Part shown: piece by piece, positions 46,667 to 55,603 of the stretch
Numbering within the stretch: position 1 is the first letter of the stretch
Layout: every line of letters begins with the position of its first letter
Assembly: GCF_000591055.1 (NCBI RefSeq)
Contig: NC_020388.1
Span: 2,108,001 to 2,172,000 of the forward strand
DNA length: 64,000 nt
Reading direction: 5' to 3'
Origin: Natronomonas moolapensis 8.8.11
GTDB lineage: Archaea; Halobacteriota; Halobacteria; Halobacteriales; Haloarculaceae
The notes under the pieces: model-generated
The model's input: only the letters and a program-made list of their open reading frames with translations
What the model was told of the DNA's origin: nothing
Database searches by the model: none
Translations under genes and position numbers: made by a program

Positions 46667-47401
46667 TCACGCCCGCCCGTAGGGACCGAGCCGCGTGCCG
46701 TCCAGCAGGTACGCCTCCCCATCCCGGAGGCCGGAGGGCAGAAACGGCGAGAGGAAGCCCTCGTCCTCGTTCACCGCCGAGCCGCCCGAACGGTCGTTGA
46801 ACGCCGGGCAGACGACGAGCCGATCCCCGACCGCGTCGTAGCCGGAAAACCCCGCGGGATCGAGCCGTCCCCGGAGCCAGACGCGCTCGGTCCGGGACCC
46901 GCCGACCGCGTCGGTCAGCCGGACGAGGGGGTGCTCGTGGGCGGCACAGACCAACGGCGCGGCGGCGACTCGATCCGCGGGCCAAGTGTGGCCGTGACAG
47001 AAGCCGACGTCGCCGATCCGAACGCCGTCGCCGTCGGCGACCTCGACGTTGCCGATCCCGTCGGTAACGGCCTCGATACCGCCGTCGTGGTTGCCCTTCG
47101 CGACGGTTACGGGGCACTCGGCTGCGACACGATCTAGTAGGGTCCGAAGCTCCGTTCGCTCTTCGCGCCCGGCGGTCCCGATTGCGTCGCCGAGGTCGCC
47201 GAGGAACACCACCCGATCGACCGACACGCGGGCCAAGAGCGCGAGTAGCCGTTCGCGGCGGTTCGCGGCGTGGCTATCGAGTTCGACGCCGTCGCGCCGG
47301 AGACCGACCTCGATGCCGGCGTGGTAATCAGCGATCACGAGGGCGCGCTCGTCGCCGCAGTCCGCGACCGCGGCGGGTTCGTCGGGGACCGGATCGAGCA
47401 T
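46667..47401 (-). CDS. RPA-operon calcineurin-like phosphoesterase
   Basis: 244 residues. Metallophosphoesterase motifs: 'ALVIADYHAGIEVGL' (Asp, His), 'RVVFLGDLGDAIG' (GD), 'VTVAKGNHDGGIEAV' (GNHD) and 'VGFCHGHTWP' (GHTW). It is the third gene after rpa and its partner on the same strand, with zero gap to the middle gene; in Haloferax volcanii the rpa1 operon has the same order (there named rpe, not ribulose epimerase). A role in DNA repair is inferred. Confidence 0.88.
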   Translation of the reverse strand: MLDPVPDEPAAVADCGDERALVIADYHAGIEVGLRRDGVELDSHAANRRERLLALLARVSVDRVVFLGDLGDAIGTAGREERTELRTLLDRVAAECPVTVAKGNHDGGIEAVTDGIGNVEVADGDGVRIGDVGFCHGHTWPADRVAAAPLVCAAHEHPLVRLTDAVGGSRTERVWLRGRLDPAGFSGYDAVGDRLVVCPAFNDRSGGSAVNEDEGFLSPFLPSGLRDGEAYLLDGTRLGPYGRA

Positions 47402-49093
47402 TCAGATCCGCTTCAGCGTGTCGTCCGAGGGCTCATAACACCGCCCGCTCATCAACGCGTCCTGTATCGCGTCCTCGACGTCGGCGGGGGCGACCCCGCG
47501 TGCGTCGGCGACCGCCGAGACGAGCTCGTCGCGGTCGACCCCCTCGCCGTCGTCGAGGTCGCCCATCGTCGCCACGACGGCCTCGTCGAGGTCGACCGGT
47601 TCGGCGTCGGCCGGTGTGTCGGGCTCGGCGTCGCCGGCCGCTTCCGCTTCGGGGGTATCGCCCCCCGCGCTCTCGGAGGCGGGCGTTTCTGCTGTGTGGG
47701 GCTCGCCCGGTTCCCCGTCGACCCCGGTGGCGTCGGTCCCGGTGGCGTCGGTCCCGGTGTCCGGCTCGGCGTCGGGAGCCGTCCCCGCCCCCTCGGGTTC
47801 GATGTCGGCCGGTTCGACCTCGTCGGCGGTCGAGAACTCCGTCCCGTACTCCTCCTCGACCGCTTGGCGTTCGGACTCGTCGAGCTCGAACTCGCCGGGA
47901 TCGACGTCCTCGGGATCACTGAGCGCGTCGTCGCCGACGGGCTCCGGGTCCGGCGTCGGACCGTCGAGTGGGTCGGCGGCATCCGTGCCCGCCCCGAGGC
48001 TCGATTCCGCGCCGGGATCCGATCCCGTTTCCGGGGTCGGCTCAGACCCGGGCTCGGACGGCGTCGTCGGCTCCGAGTCCGCCGCCGCATCCGACATCGA
48101 CGCCGGTTCCGCGGTCGTATCGGCGTCCGCCGGCGGTCCTGGATCGGCGGCCGTCTCCGCGGTCGCTTCCGGTTCGGCATCCGTCCCAACACCGGTTTCC
48201 GGTCCCGGCTCCGTTTCGGACGTCGGGTCGGGATCGGGTTCCGGTTCCGGTTCCACACCCGCGTCCGGCTCCGCGCCGGCATCGGCGGCGTCGGATCCGT
48301 CGTCCCCCACGCCGGCCGCGGCCGCCGCGCTCTCCGGCGTCGGCGCCCCGGCGAGATCGACCGTCGCCAGCTCGCCCGCGTCGCCGGTTCCCTCCCCCGG
48401 CGCGAGTTCGAGCTCGGAGACCGCCTCGCGCTCGCCGGCGACGACCGCGACGGCCTCGAGGGCGACCCGCCTGAGATCGGCGAGGTACGCCGGCGTCGTC
48501 CCGTAGTAGTCGACCGCGAGCGCGACGCCGTCGGCCAGTCGGTCGTCGACGCCGGCCTCGGCGAGCGCGGCCCGAAGCTGATCGCCGACGAGGCCCGATT
48601 CGATCGCGGCGGCCATCACGCCGATCCGCTCGAGCGTGCGCTCGGCGGCGGTCACGACCCACCGGTCCCTCGTTTCGGCGTCGACCTCGCTCACCGTCTC
48701 GGGGCGAACCGAGCTGTAGATCCGGTCGCCGTCGTCGGGTTCGTACGTTCGGGCCTTCCCCGAGAGCGAAAAGAAGGCGGGCGGGTCGGCGCGCTCGAGG
48801 ACCGCCAGGGCGTCGGGTTGGTACTGCCCGGCGTAGGTGACGAATGCCCCCGTCGGATCGACGAGTCGGCCCCGGACCATCTCGGGGTTCACGTCGTCGA
48901 CTTCCGTGAGGACGCCGATGGCGAAGAGGCGGTTGACCCGCGCGCCGGTCGGCGTCACGACGTAGTTCGGGGCGCGCTCCTCGTTGCTCTCGCTGTAGGA
49001 GCGCTCCGAATCGTCGAACTCGACGGCGAAGAGCCGGTAGGCGACTTCCCGGCGGCCGGGGGCGGACCCGGACCCGGATTCGGAGTCGCTCAT
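47402..49093 (-). CDS. RPA-associated protein (Rpap-like)
   Basis: 563 residues from ATG 49093. The N-terminal ~150 residues ('EVAYRLFAVEFDDSERSYSE', 'VNRLFAIGVLTEVDDVNPEM') form the OB-fold-like RPA-associated domain. A middle of ~200 residues is low-complexity Asp/Glu/Pro/Ala. The C-terminus ('ELVSAVADARGVAPADVEDA') is a winged-helix-like end. By family it forms a single-stranded-DNA-binding complex with its cognate RPA. Overlaps the rpa stop by four bases (ATGA). Confidence 0.87.
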   Translation of the reverse strand: MSDSESGSGSAPGRREVAYRLFAVEFDDSERSYSESNEERAPNYVVTPTGARVNRLFAIGVLTEVDDVNPEMVRGRLVDPTGAFVTYAGQYQPDALAVLERADPPAFFSLSGKARTYEPDDGDRIYSSVRPETVSEVDAETRDRWVVTAAERTLERIGVMAAAIESGLVGDQLRAALAEAGVDDRLADGVALAVDYYGTTPAYLADLRRVALEAVAVVAGEREAVSELELAPGEGTGDAGELATVDLAGAPTPESAAAAAGVGDDGSDAADAGAEPDAGVEPEPEPDPDPTSETEPGPETGVGTDAEPEATAETAADPGPPADADTTAEPASMSDAAADSEPTTPSEPGSEPTPETGSDPGAESSLGAGTDAADPLDGPTPDPEPVGDDALSDPEDVDPGEFELDESERQAVEEEYGTEFSTADEVEPADIEPEGAGTAPDAEPDTGTDATGTDATGVDGEPGEPHTAETPASESAGGDTPEAEAAGDAEPDTPADAEPVDLDEAVVATMGDLDDGEGVDRDELVSAVADARGVAPADVEDAIQDALMSGRCYEPSDDTLKRI

Positions 49094-50361
49094 CCCTTCA
49101 CCTCCGCGAGGAAGGCCGCCGCGCGCGCCTCGGGGTCCGCGTCGCTCTCGGCGAACTCGGAGGCGTTGAGATTCGCGCCGTACTCGTCGACCGACAGCGA
49201 CCCCCGGACGCGGTACGCCCGGCCCTCGAGTCGGGTCGCGATCCGGTCGGCGACGACGTCCCGGTTCATCTCGTCGCGGGCGTGCTCGAGGGCGTCCTCG
49301 AGGGTGCCGCCGTAGACCTCGGCGGTCAACTCCCGGTCGAGGATGGCGGTGACGGTGTCGGTACCGTCGTCGAGGATAGCCTTCACGCGCAGGTCGTCCT
49401 CGGGGTCGACCTGGCCGTGGGTGCGACACTGGTCGTTCTGGACGACGCGGCCACACTCCGGACAACGCTGGATGAGCCCCGAGCCGTCCCGGACCTCGAT
49501 GACGTTCCCCGTCAGGAGGACGTCGTAGACGCCGCCCGAGGCGACCGCCTCCCGTACCGACAACTCGGTCGCGGAGTCGCTGACGTCGACGGCGGCGACG
49601 GGGGCGACCGACGAGAACTCCGTGACGTTCACCGAGGGGACGCCGCGGAACTCGTCGACGTAGACGTCCGCCAGACGCACCGACGCGCCCTCGGTGAGTT
49701 CGTCGTGGGGAGCCCAGTCGGTGAAGGGGAGCCGCGTCGTCTCGTCGCCCACCTCACCGCTGAGGATCTCCGTCTCGCCGTCCCGACCGTCGATCGTCCG
49801 GCGCTCGACGTCGAGAACCCGGACCTCGATCGTTCGACCGCGATCGCCCGCTTCGAGCTCGATGAGGTCGCGCTCGCCGCCGACCGGGTAGGGGACCTCG
49901 AGTGGGTCCTCGCGTACGGTCACCGTTGTCGACCCACCGAGGTTCAACTCCGGCTCCCCGTCCCATTCGCGGACGCCGGCGTTGCCCGCGGTGATCGTGT
50001 CGCCCGACGACAACGAAAAGTCGTTCCAAGCGGTGTAGGAGATCCGCCCCGACTCGTCGGCGAGCTCGCCCTCGAAAATGATCTGCTCGTCGCCCTCATA
50101 TTGGATGGACCGCTTGCCGACGGTCAACACCCGCGCCGAGACAGTCACGTTGCCCGACTCCGGCGTGATGTCGGCGATGTCCGTCTCCGAGGGCGTCCCG
50201 CCGCCGCTCGGCCCGCCGTCGCCGTACTTGCGGCGCAGGCTCTGTTTGGCCTCGTCCATCGGCACCGAGTACGAGACGAGCTTCTCGAGATCCGCCTTGA
50301 CCTCCGTTTTGTCCACGCCGAGGGTGGAGGCGAGCTCCTCGGCCGCGTCGTCGAGACTCAT
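49090..50361 (-). CDS. rpa1: Replication protein A (single-stranded DNA-binding, Rpa1-like)
   Basis: 423 residues from ATG 50361. Three OB-fold stretches ('NVTVSARVLTVGKRSIQ', 'RTIEVRVLDVERRTIDG', 'YDVLLTGNVIEVRDGSG') and a C-terminal zinc finger 'QRCPECGRVVQNDQCRTHG'. Coats single-stranded DNA in replication and repair. Operon order with Rpap and phosphoesterase matches the H. volcanii rpa1 operon. A palindromic TATA (GGTTTATAAACC) at ~50411-50422 is ~50 nt before the start. A TTG at 50388 is a possible alternative. Confidence 0.88.
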   Translation of the reverse strand: MSLDDAAEELASTLGVDKTEVKADLEKLVSYSVPMDEAKQSLRRKYGDGGPSGGGTPSETDIADITPESGNVTVSARVLTVGKRSIQYEGDEQIIFEGELADESGRISYTAWNDFSLSSGDTITAGNAGVREWDGEPELNLGGSTTVTVREDPLEVPYPVGGERDLIELEAGDRGRTIEVRVLDVERRTIDGRDGETEILSGEVGDETTRLPFTDWAPHDELTEGASVRLADVYVDEFRGVPSVNVTEFSSVAPVAAVDVSDSATELSVREAVASGGVYDVLLTGNVIEVRDGSGLIQRCPECGRVVQNDQCRTHGQVDPEDDLRVKAILDDGTDTVTAILDRELTAEVYGGTLEDALEHARDEMNRDVVADRIATRLEGRAYRVRGSLSVDEYGANLNASEFAESDADPEARAAAFLAEVKG

Positions 50362-50442
50362 ACCGGACGGTTCGTCGCCCCGTGGCAAAAGGGTTCGTGA
50401 CGCCCGGCGGGGTTTATAAACCCACCGTCGGGACCGATCGAT

Positions 50443-53241
50443 TCAGGAGTAAAACAACGCCGGGCGACGCGTCTCCGATCCGGCCCCACGCGCGCCGTCG
50501 TACGCGTCGAAGGACTCGATCGAGGCCTCGCCCAGCAGGAGTTCGAGGATGTCGATCGCCGAGGCCCGGAGCAGGGGCCGGTTGTCGTTGCCGCAGTTCT
50601 CGTCGAACGTGCACGCCGGGCAACCGTTCGGCCGGCCACAGCGGCACTCGCGGAGCTGATCGCGGGCGCGGACCGCGAGCGACTCGAAGGACTCGTAGAT
50701 CGCGCGGGCGAAACCGAGGCCGCCTTCGACCCCGTCATATATAAACCACCCCGAGGCGGGCGGGCCGTCGAGGCGGCCGCTCCGAGCGTCGATTTCGTGC
50801 TCGGCCGCCCGGAGCGATTCGGGGACCGAACCGGGGTCGGGGACCGAGTCACTCGCGGCGACGCGTCGGACCGCCTCCGAGCCGTCGGGGTCCCGGGCCG
50901 ATCCAGCGCCGTCGGCGGCGTAGTGCGAGTCCAACACCAGCGTCGCCAGTCCGCCGAGGTCGCCCTTGTCGACGCGCAACTCCAGCGGCGCGGTCTGTAT
51001 CGTAGCGTGTTCGGCGGCGTGCAGCCCGGCGACGTAGCCGAGATGCGGCGGGTCGGCCGCGTCGGCGTCGACGCCCGTCTCGACGCCGTAGTCGCGGTAC
51101 GTCTCGACCAGCGTCCGCTCGATCGTTTTCGGGACCTCGACCCAGCAGAGCTGTGTCTCCATCGCGATCGGGTCCGTCCCGGTCGGGATCCCGGCATCGA
51201 CGGTCTCGCTGTTGCCGATTGACACCCGATCGTAGGCGTCGTGGTGGACGAGCACCGTCCCGCGGCCGAAGTGGAGGTCGAACCCGTTGACCGTGCGTGA
51301 TTCCTCGGCGTCGGCGTCGACGACGTTCACGTCGGTTCGGGTCCGGGTGTAGTAGTCGACGTCGACGGGCACGAGTTCGATCACCGGGGTCGGGCGCGAC
51401 TCGTCGACGGCGACGACCTCGAACTGCTGGCCGCTGTGGAGCCGGACCGCCCCCTCGTGGTAGTCGCGGGCGGCGCGGTTCCGGTCGACCGGTTCGAGGT
51501 CTAACTCCTCGGGGAGGCCCCAGCGGTCGCGGTCGACGCCGTCGGCGAGCGTCAGCCGGTAGTCGGTCCCGTCCGTCCCGTAGACGTTCACGTCCGTCTG
51601 GGGTCGCGGCGGCCCGACGTAGTGGACGGCGGCTTCTCGATGACCCTCGAGTTTGCCGGCGCGGCGCCACATCTCGATCCCGGCCCGGAGCCGGTCGGCG
51701 TCAGCGAACGACCCGAAGTCGTCGGTCCCGAGCGCGATCTCGTCGGCCGCACACAGCAGGTGGCTGGCGAAGACGGCGTCGTTCGAGGTGTCGACGACCG
51801 CGTCCTCGACGTCGGACTCGAGGAGGTACTCGGGGTTCGAGACGACGTACTGATCCAGCGTCCGGTGGTCGGCGACCAACACGGCGAGGCTGCGGTCGGT
51901 CCCCCGTCCCGCCCGGCCGATCCGCTGACGGAAGGACTGCCGCTGGCCGGGATATCCCATCAACACCGTCGCCTCCAGAGAGCCGATGTCGATGCCGAGT
52001 TCGAGTGCCGAGGTCGTCGCGAGGCCGCACAACGCGTCGGTTTTGAACTCCGTCTCGCGCGCGTGTCGTGTCCGCTTCCCGAGGCCGGCGTGATAGGGCG
52101 CGATCCGCGCCGTCGCCGCCTCGCCGTAGGTTCGCGGGTTCGCCTGGACGTGGGCGTTCGCCCGCCGGACGCTCAACTCGGTGAGCTTGCGGCTCGGGCA
52201 AAACAGGAGCGTCCCGACGTCGTCGGCGAGGTGGCCGAACACCTTCGGCGCGTCGACGCTCGCGGGCACGCGGTCGGCGACGCCGTCGTCGACGCGCGAT
52301 TCCACGTCTCTGTCGCCCGTCGAGGAGGCCTCTCCGGTCGTCGCCCCGTCGCCCGCCGGAGAGGCAGTTTCGCTCGACATCCCGTCCGAGCGCTCGCGCG
52401 GCGGCGGGTTCCAGAGGACGACGTCCCGGGCTCCCCGCGGCGAGCCGTCGTCGTCGACGACGGTCACGGGCGCGCCGAGCAGCGCCTCCGAGTGGGCCGC
52501 CGGGTTGCCGACCGTCGCCGACGCGAGCGCGTACGTCGGGTCGCCGCCCCAGTACTCGAGGACCCGTTCGAGCCGCCGGAGGATCCAGGCCGCGTGCATT
52601 CCCTGCACCCCGGTGTACGTGTGGGACTCGTCGACGGCGACCACCTCGAGGGCGCTGTAGAACCGGCTCCAGCGGTCGTGGTGCTCGAGGTAGACGTTCA
52701 GCGCCTGGACGTTCGTCAGGACGACGTCGGCGTCCTCGCGGATCGACCGCCGCTCGGCGGTCGGCGTGTCGCCGTCGTACACCCGCACGCGAATATCGAG
52801 CCCCAGTTCCTCGTACAGCGCGTCGAGCGCGTCGCGTTGGTCGTTGGTCAGCGCCTTCGTCGGGTAGAGACACAGCGCGGTCGCCCCCTCGTTGCGGTCC
52901 GCGGCCCGGGTTCCGTCGGGGGCGAGCACGCCGGCGTCGAGCAGCCGTCTGGCGATCTCGACGCCGTAGACGTGGGTCTTGCCGCTGGCCGTCGAGGTCG
53001 ACACGCAGACGTGCTCGTCCGCCCGGAGCGCCCGCAGGGCGGCCGCCTGATGGCTGTACAGCTCGAAGGGGTACCGGTCCGCGAGGACCGAGTCCAAGAC
53101 CGTCTCAGCCGGGACTGTTTCGGCTTCGCGGGCGGGGATAGTGAGGACGGACGCGGACGCCGAGTCCGGTCCGAGTCCGGCGCGCGGAAACGCTTCGAGC
53201 AGTCGGTCGCCGTCGGTCGGTCGTGTGTCGCTGTCGCGCAT
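50443..53241 (-). CDS. DEAD/DEAH-box helicase with DUF1998-type zinc C-terminus (MrfA/Hrq1-like)
   Basis: 932 residues. Motif I 'VSTSTASGKTHVYGVEI', Ia 'CLYPTKALTNDQRDAL', II 'EVVAVDESHTYTGVQ' (DESH), III 'YALASATVGNP', VI 'FRQRIGRAGRGTDRS'. The C-terminal Cys cluster 'CRCGRPNGCPACTFDENCGN' is the DUF1998/MrfA zinc site. The family (yeast Hrq1, Bacillus MrfA) unwinds DNA in crosslink or mitomycin repair. An acidic stretch (~290-325) is inserted after motif III. The next gene up encodes the exonuclease partner, 1 bp apart. Confidence 0.88.
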   Translation of the reverse strand: MRDSDTRPTDGDRLLEAFPRAGLGPDSASASVLTIPAREAETVPAETVLDSVLADRYPFELYSHQAAALRALRADEHVCVSTSTASGKTHVYGVEIARRLLDAGVLAPDGTRAADRNEGATALCLYPTKALTNDQRDALDALYEELGLDIRVRVYDGDTPTAERRSIREDADVVLTNVQALNVYLEHHDRWSRFYSALEVVAVDESHTYTGVQGMHAAWILRRLERVLEYWGGDPTYALASATVGNPAAHSEALLGAPVTVVDDDGSPRGARDVVLWNPPPRERSDGMSSETASPAGDGATTGEASSTGDRDVESRVDDGVADRVPASVDAPKVFGHLADDVGTLLFCPSRKLTELSVRRANAHVQANPRTYGEAATARIAPYHAGLGKRTRHARETEFKTDALCGLATTSALELGIDIGSLEATVLMGYPGQRQSFRQRIGRAGRGTDRSLAVLVADHRTLDQYVVSNPEYLLESDVEDAVVDTSNDAVFASHLLCAADEIALGTDDFGSFADADRLRAGIEMWRRAGKLEGHREAAVHYVGPPRPQTDVNVYGTDGTDYRLTLADGVDRDRWGLPEELDLEPVDRNRAARDYHEGAVRLHSGQQFEVVAVDESRPTPVIELVPVDVDYYTRTRTDVNVVDADAEESRTVNGFDLHFGRGTVLVHHDAYDRVSIGNSETVDAGIPTGTDPIAMETQLCWVEVPKTIERTLVETYRDYGVETGVDADAADPPHLGYVAGLHAAEHATIQTAPLELRVDKGDLGGLATLVLDSHYAADGAGSARDPDGSEAVRRVAASDSVPDPGSVPESLRAAEHEIDARSGRLDGPPASGWFIYDGVEGGLGFARAIYESFESLAVRARDQLRECRCGRPNGCPACTFDENCGNDNRPLLRASAIDILELLLGEASIESFDAYDGARGAGSETRRPALFYS

Positions 53242-53242
53242 A

Positions 53243-54802
53243 TCAGAACTCCGTCAGTCCGCTCTGTCGACCGCTCGCACCGCCCGACCCGCTGTCGGTC
53301 GTGTCCCGGCGGTCGGCGCTCTCGATCGCCTCGTAGACGTGCCAAAGCGCCTCGCAGTCGTCCCGGCAGTACCGCTCGTGCCGCGCCCAGTCGGGTTCGG
53401 CCGCCGGGTCGTCAGGTCGTCGCATGAAGCGTCGGTACGCGGCCGCGGTCCGGGCGCCGGAGAGTCCCCGTTCGCGCGGTTCGTAGCCCAGCGCCTCGGC
53501 GACGTCTCCGAGGCGGTTCGTCCGCCCGGGCAACAGCGCGTTGCCGTCTCGGACGGCCCATTCGTACAGGTCGTACCGCCGGACGTCGGTCCAGGCCTCG
53601 ACGTAGTGGGGGTAGTGCCGGTGGAGGAAGCGCTCGATCTGTGGGTAGTCGAACCGGGTCCCGTTCCACGTCAGGAGCGCCCGGTCGGCGTGGGTTCCGA
53701 GCAGCCACTCCACGAAGCGGCCGAGGACGCCTGCGGCGTCGGCCGGGTCGGTGCGCTCGAGGAACGCCCGGTAGGTGTCCGCCGCGGGGTCATAGACCCC
53801 GAACTGCCAGATGATCGTCGGCGAGAGACCGTCGGTTTCGATATCGAGGCACAGCGGCGGCTGCCCCGACCGCGTCGGGGCGGGCGACTCGTTCGTCAGT
53901 TTGAGCGGCGCGCCGGTCTCGATCACCTCGGCGTGGGCGTGGAGGCGCTCGGCCGTGCGCCGGCCGATCCCCTCGATCGTCGCCAACTCGGCGACCGCGA
54001 CGTCGCCGACGTCGGCCCTGGTTCGACAGCCGACGTCGGCCAGGCGTTCTTCCGTCGCCGCCCCGACGCCGTCGAGTGCCCGAAGCCCGAAGCGGTCGGC
54101 GGCGATGGCGTCTGCCGACGCGACCCCGTCCGGCCCGCAGACGACGTCGACGAACGCAGCCCCGCCCTCGCCGCCGGCCCCGAGGCCGACAACCGGAACG
54201 TCGACCGTCGGGGAGTCGGGAGCCGGGTCGGCTTCCGGGACGCTCGCGGGACTCCCCGACGCGGAGGCGTCGATCGGGAGCGTCCAGACGTGGTGATAGC
54301 CCGCGGGCTGGCCGCCGGCCAACACGGCAAGCGGGCCGTCGATCGAGGCGGCGATCGCGGCCACGTCGTCGGCAAACGGTAGGGTCGCACACAGCGAAGT
54401 GCGGTCGGCCTCGACGGAGAACTCCGGGACGAACAGGTACGTCGCGTCCGCGCCGGGCGCGATCGGGTCCGGGCGCCCCCGGAGGTCGGCGAGGACGGCC
54501 CCCGACTGGATCGCGAGGAGGGTCGGTGTTTCGGCTTCGCCGCCCTCGGCCGGCCGGAGGCCCCTCTGGCCCGGACCGTACCGGGACGCCCGCTCGCCGT
54601 TTCGGCCCAACTGCGGATGGATCGCCGGGACGGCGTCGAGTTCGGTCCGGACGGCGGCGTACCCGCGAGCGTTCCGATTCCCGGGCAGGAGTACCGCGTC
54701 AGGGTCGAAATACGAGGTCGCGTCGGCGAGCGTCGCGCCGGACAGCCGGTCGGCCGCGGCGGCGGGGACCGACAGCAACCGGACGGGCGACGCTCCGGAC
54801 AT
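53243..54802 (-). CDS. RNase H-like exonuclease with HhH motif (MrfB/YprB-like)
   Basis: 519 residues from ATG 54802. The N-terminal ~240 residues are unassigned. A helix-hairpin-helix pair 'LRALDGVGAATEERLADVGC' and 'LATIEGIGRRTAERLHAHAE' follows, then a DEDDh-type exonuclease: 'PLCLDIETDGLSPTII' (D, E), 'LTWNGTRFDYPQIERFL' (D) and 'HERYCRDDCEALWHVY' (D). Bacillus MrfB (YprB) has the same nuclease and sits next to MrfA. Start at 54910 would add 36 residues not resembling family sequence. Confidence 0.85.
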   Translation of the reverse strand: MSGASPVRLLSVPAAAADRLSGATLADATSYFDPDAVLLPGNRNARGYAAVRTELDAVPAIHPQLGRNGERASRYGPGQRGLRPAEGGEAETPTLLAIQSGAVLADLRGRPDPIAPGADATYLFVPEFSVEADRTSLCATLPFADDVAAIAASIDGPLAVLAGGQPAGYHHVWTLPIDASASGSPASVPEADPAPDSPTVDVPVVGLGAGGEGGAAFVDVVCGPDGVASADAIAADRFGLRALDGVGAATEERLADVGCRTRADVGDVAVAELATIEGIGRRTAERLHAHAEVIETGAPLKLTNESPAPTRSGQPPLCLDIETDGLSPTIIWQFGVYDPAADTYRAFLERTDPADAAGVLGRFVEWLLGTHADRALLTWNGTRFDYPQIERFLHRHYPHYVEAWTDVRRYDLYEWAVRDGNALLPGRTNRLGDVAEALGYEPRERGLSGARTAAAYRRFMRRPDDPAAEPDWARHERYCRDDCEALWHVYEAIESADRRDTTDSGSGGASGRQSGLTEF

Positions 54803-54866
54803 CAGTGCTGTCGGTTTCGACGCCCGCGACGGAAATAAGTGTGTCCGCGCCGGCAGGGCCGCGGGG

Positions 54867-55241
54867 TCACTCGGCGAGCTGTTCGGCCAGACGGACGACG
54901 ATCGGGACATCGGCGTCCTCGACGAAGCGGGCGCGTTCGGCCCCCGACTCGGCGTCCTCGACGACGACGGTCGGGATCAACTCGACGTTGTAGGCCTCGA
55001 CCCCGGGGCCGACCTTCGAGCCGTCGTCGGCCTTCTCGACGGGGCGGTGTTCGACCGCTTCGACGCCGGCGGCCTCCATCGCCGCGCCGAAGTCCGGGAG
55101 CTGGGATCGGCAGTCGACGCACCAATCGCCACCCCAGACCTTCACGACGACGTCGTCGGCGACGGCCTCGAAAGCCGCGACGGCCTCATCGTAGGAGTCG
55201 GCGTCCCAGGCGGGGTTCGGACGGAGGGTTTCGAGTTCCAT
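54867..55241 (-). CDS. Thioredoxin-like protein
   Basis: 124 residues from ATG 55241. 'VVVKVWGGDWCVDCRSQLPD' carries a CVDC redox pair after the Trp, and 'NVELIPTVVVEDAES' carries the cis-Pro. It is a cytoplasmic thioredoxin fold with an atypical active-site sequence. Function likely thiol-disulfide exchange; partner unknown. Stands between the repair block and the chemotaxis genes. Confidence 0.85.
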   Translation of the reverse strand: MELETLRPNPAWDADSYDEAVAAFEAVADDVVVKVWGGDWCVDCRSQLPDFGAAMEAAGVEAVEHRPVEKADDGSKVGPGVEAYNVELIPTVVVEDAESGAERARFVEDADVPIVVRLAEQLAE

Positions 55242-55317
55242 GCCGCCGCATTCGTCGCGTGTCCTCTTAAAAAGCGCGCTCGGCGGGACGCCGGGCGACA
55301 CCGAAGGTACGCACCCG

Positions 55318-55479
55318 TCACTCGCCGGTGACGAGGAACGTCCGGCCGCCGCGGCGCTCGAAGTGGACGTCCTCCGCCACGGACGCACAGCCGTCGATCC
55401 GAGAAACGGGGAGGTCGCTGACCTCGAGCACGCGAGCGCCGATGCGGTCGTCGGGGCGGGGGCTTGATCGGGTGGACAT
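55318..55479 (-). CDS. Small hypothetical protein
   Basis: 53 residues from ATG 55479 (MSTRSSPRPDDRIGARVLEV). It has one Cys ('RIDGCASVAEDVHFERRGG') and a short strand-rich end 'GGRTFLVTGE'. It resembles small haloarchaeal proteins of unknown role; the frame is longer upstream but this ATG excludes a repeat-encoded extension. Moderately supported by codon pattern only. Confidence 0.5.
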   Translation of the reverse strand: MSTRSSPRPDDRIGARVLEVSDLPVSRIDGCASVAEDVHFERRGGRTFLVTGE

Positions 55480-55526
55480 ATTCCACGTTACGGGCGTCGT
55501 CTGTAAATGCGCCAGCCATGCCCGGA

Positions 55527-55591
55527 GTGAAAGTGAAAGTGAAAATGATGGTGAAGCTGAACGCGAGAGTGAGGGTGAAACTGAAAATGAA
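55527..55591. repeat. Degenerate GTGAAA hexamer repeat
   Basis: About eleven GTGAAA-like hexamers (AGTGAAAGTGAAAGTGAAA and variants) between the small protein gene and cheD. No gene on either strand is supported here. A-rich low-complexity DNA in an otherwise G+C-rich region. Confidence 0.75.
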
Positions 55592-55603
55592 CCCGGAGAA
55601 CGC

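Noticed and set aside
48000-48300. Possible repeat array in the RPA-associated gene
   Set aside because: Low-complexity Pro/Glu/Asp coding sequence without a fixed period.
47270-49315. Plus-strand frame of ~680 codons antisense to the RPA-associated gene
   Set aside because: Low-complexity Arg/Gly/Val translation caused by the acidic repeats of the real gene.
50411-50422. Palindromic GGTTTATAAACC as an operator
   Set aside because: Explained as a TATA box for the rpa operon; symmetry of the A/T core is common and no second site is seen.
51622-53427. Long plus-strand frame antisense to the helicase
   Set aside because: Mirror of the real helicase reading frame; no motif, and the helicase motifs are complete on the minus strand.
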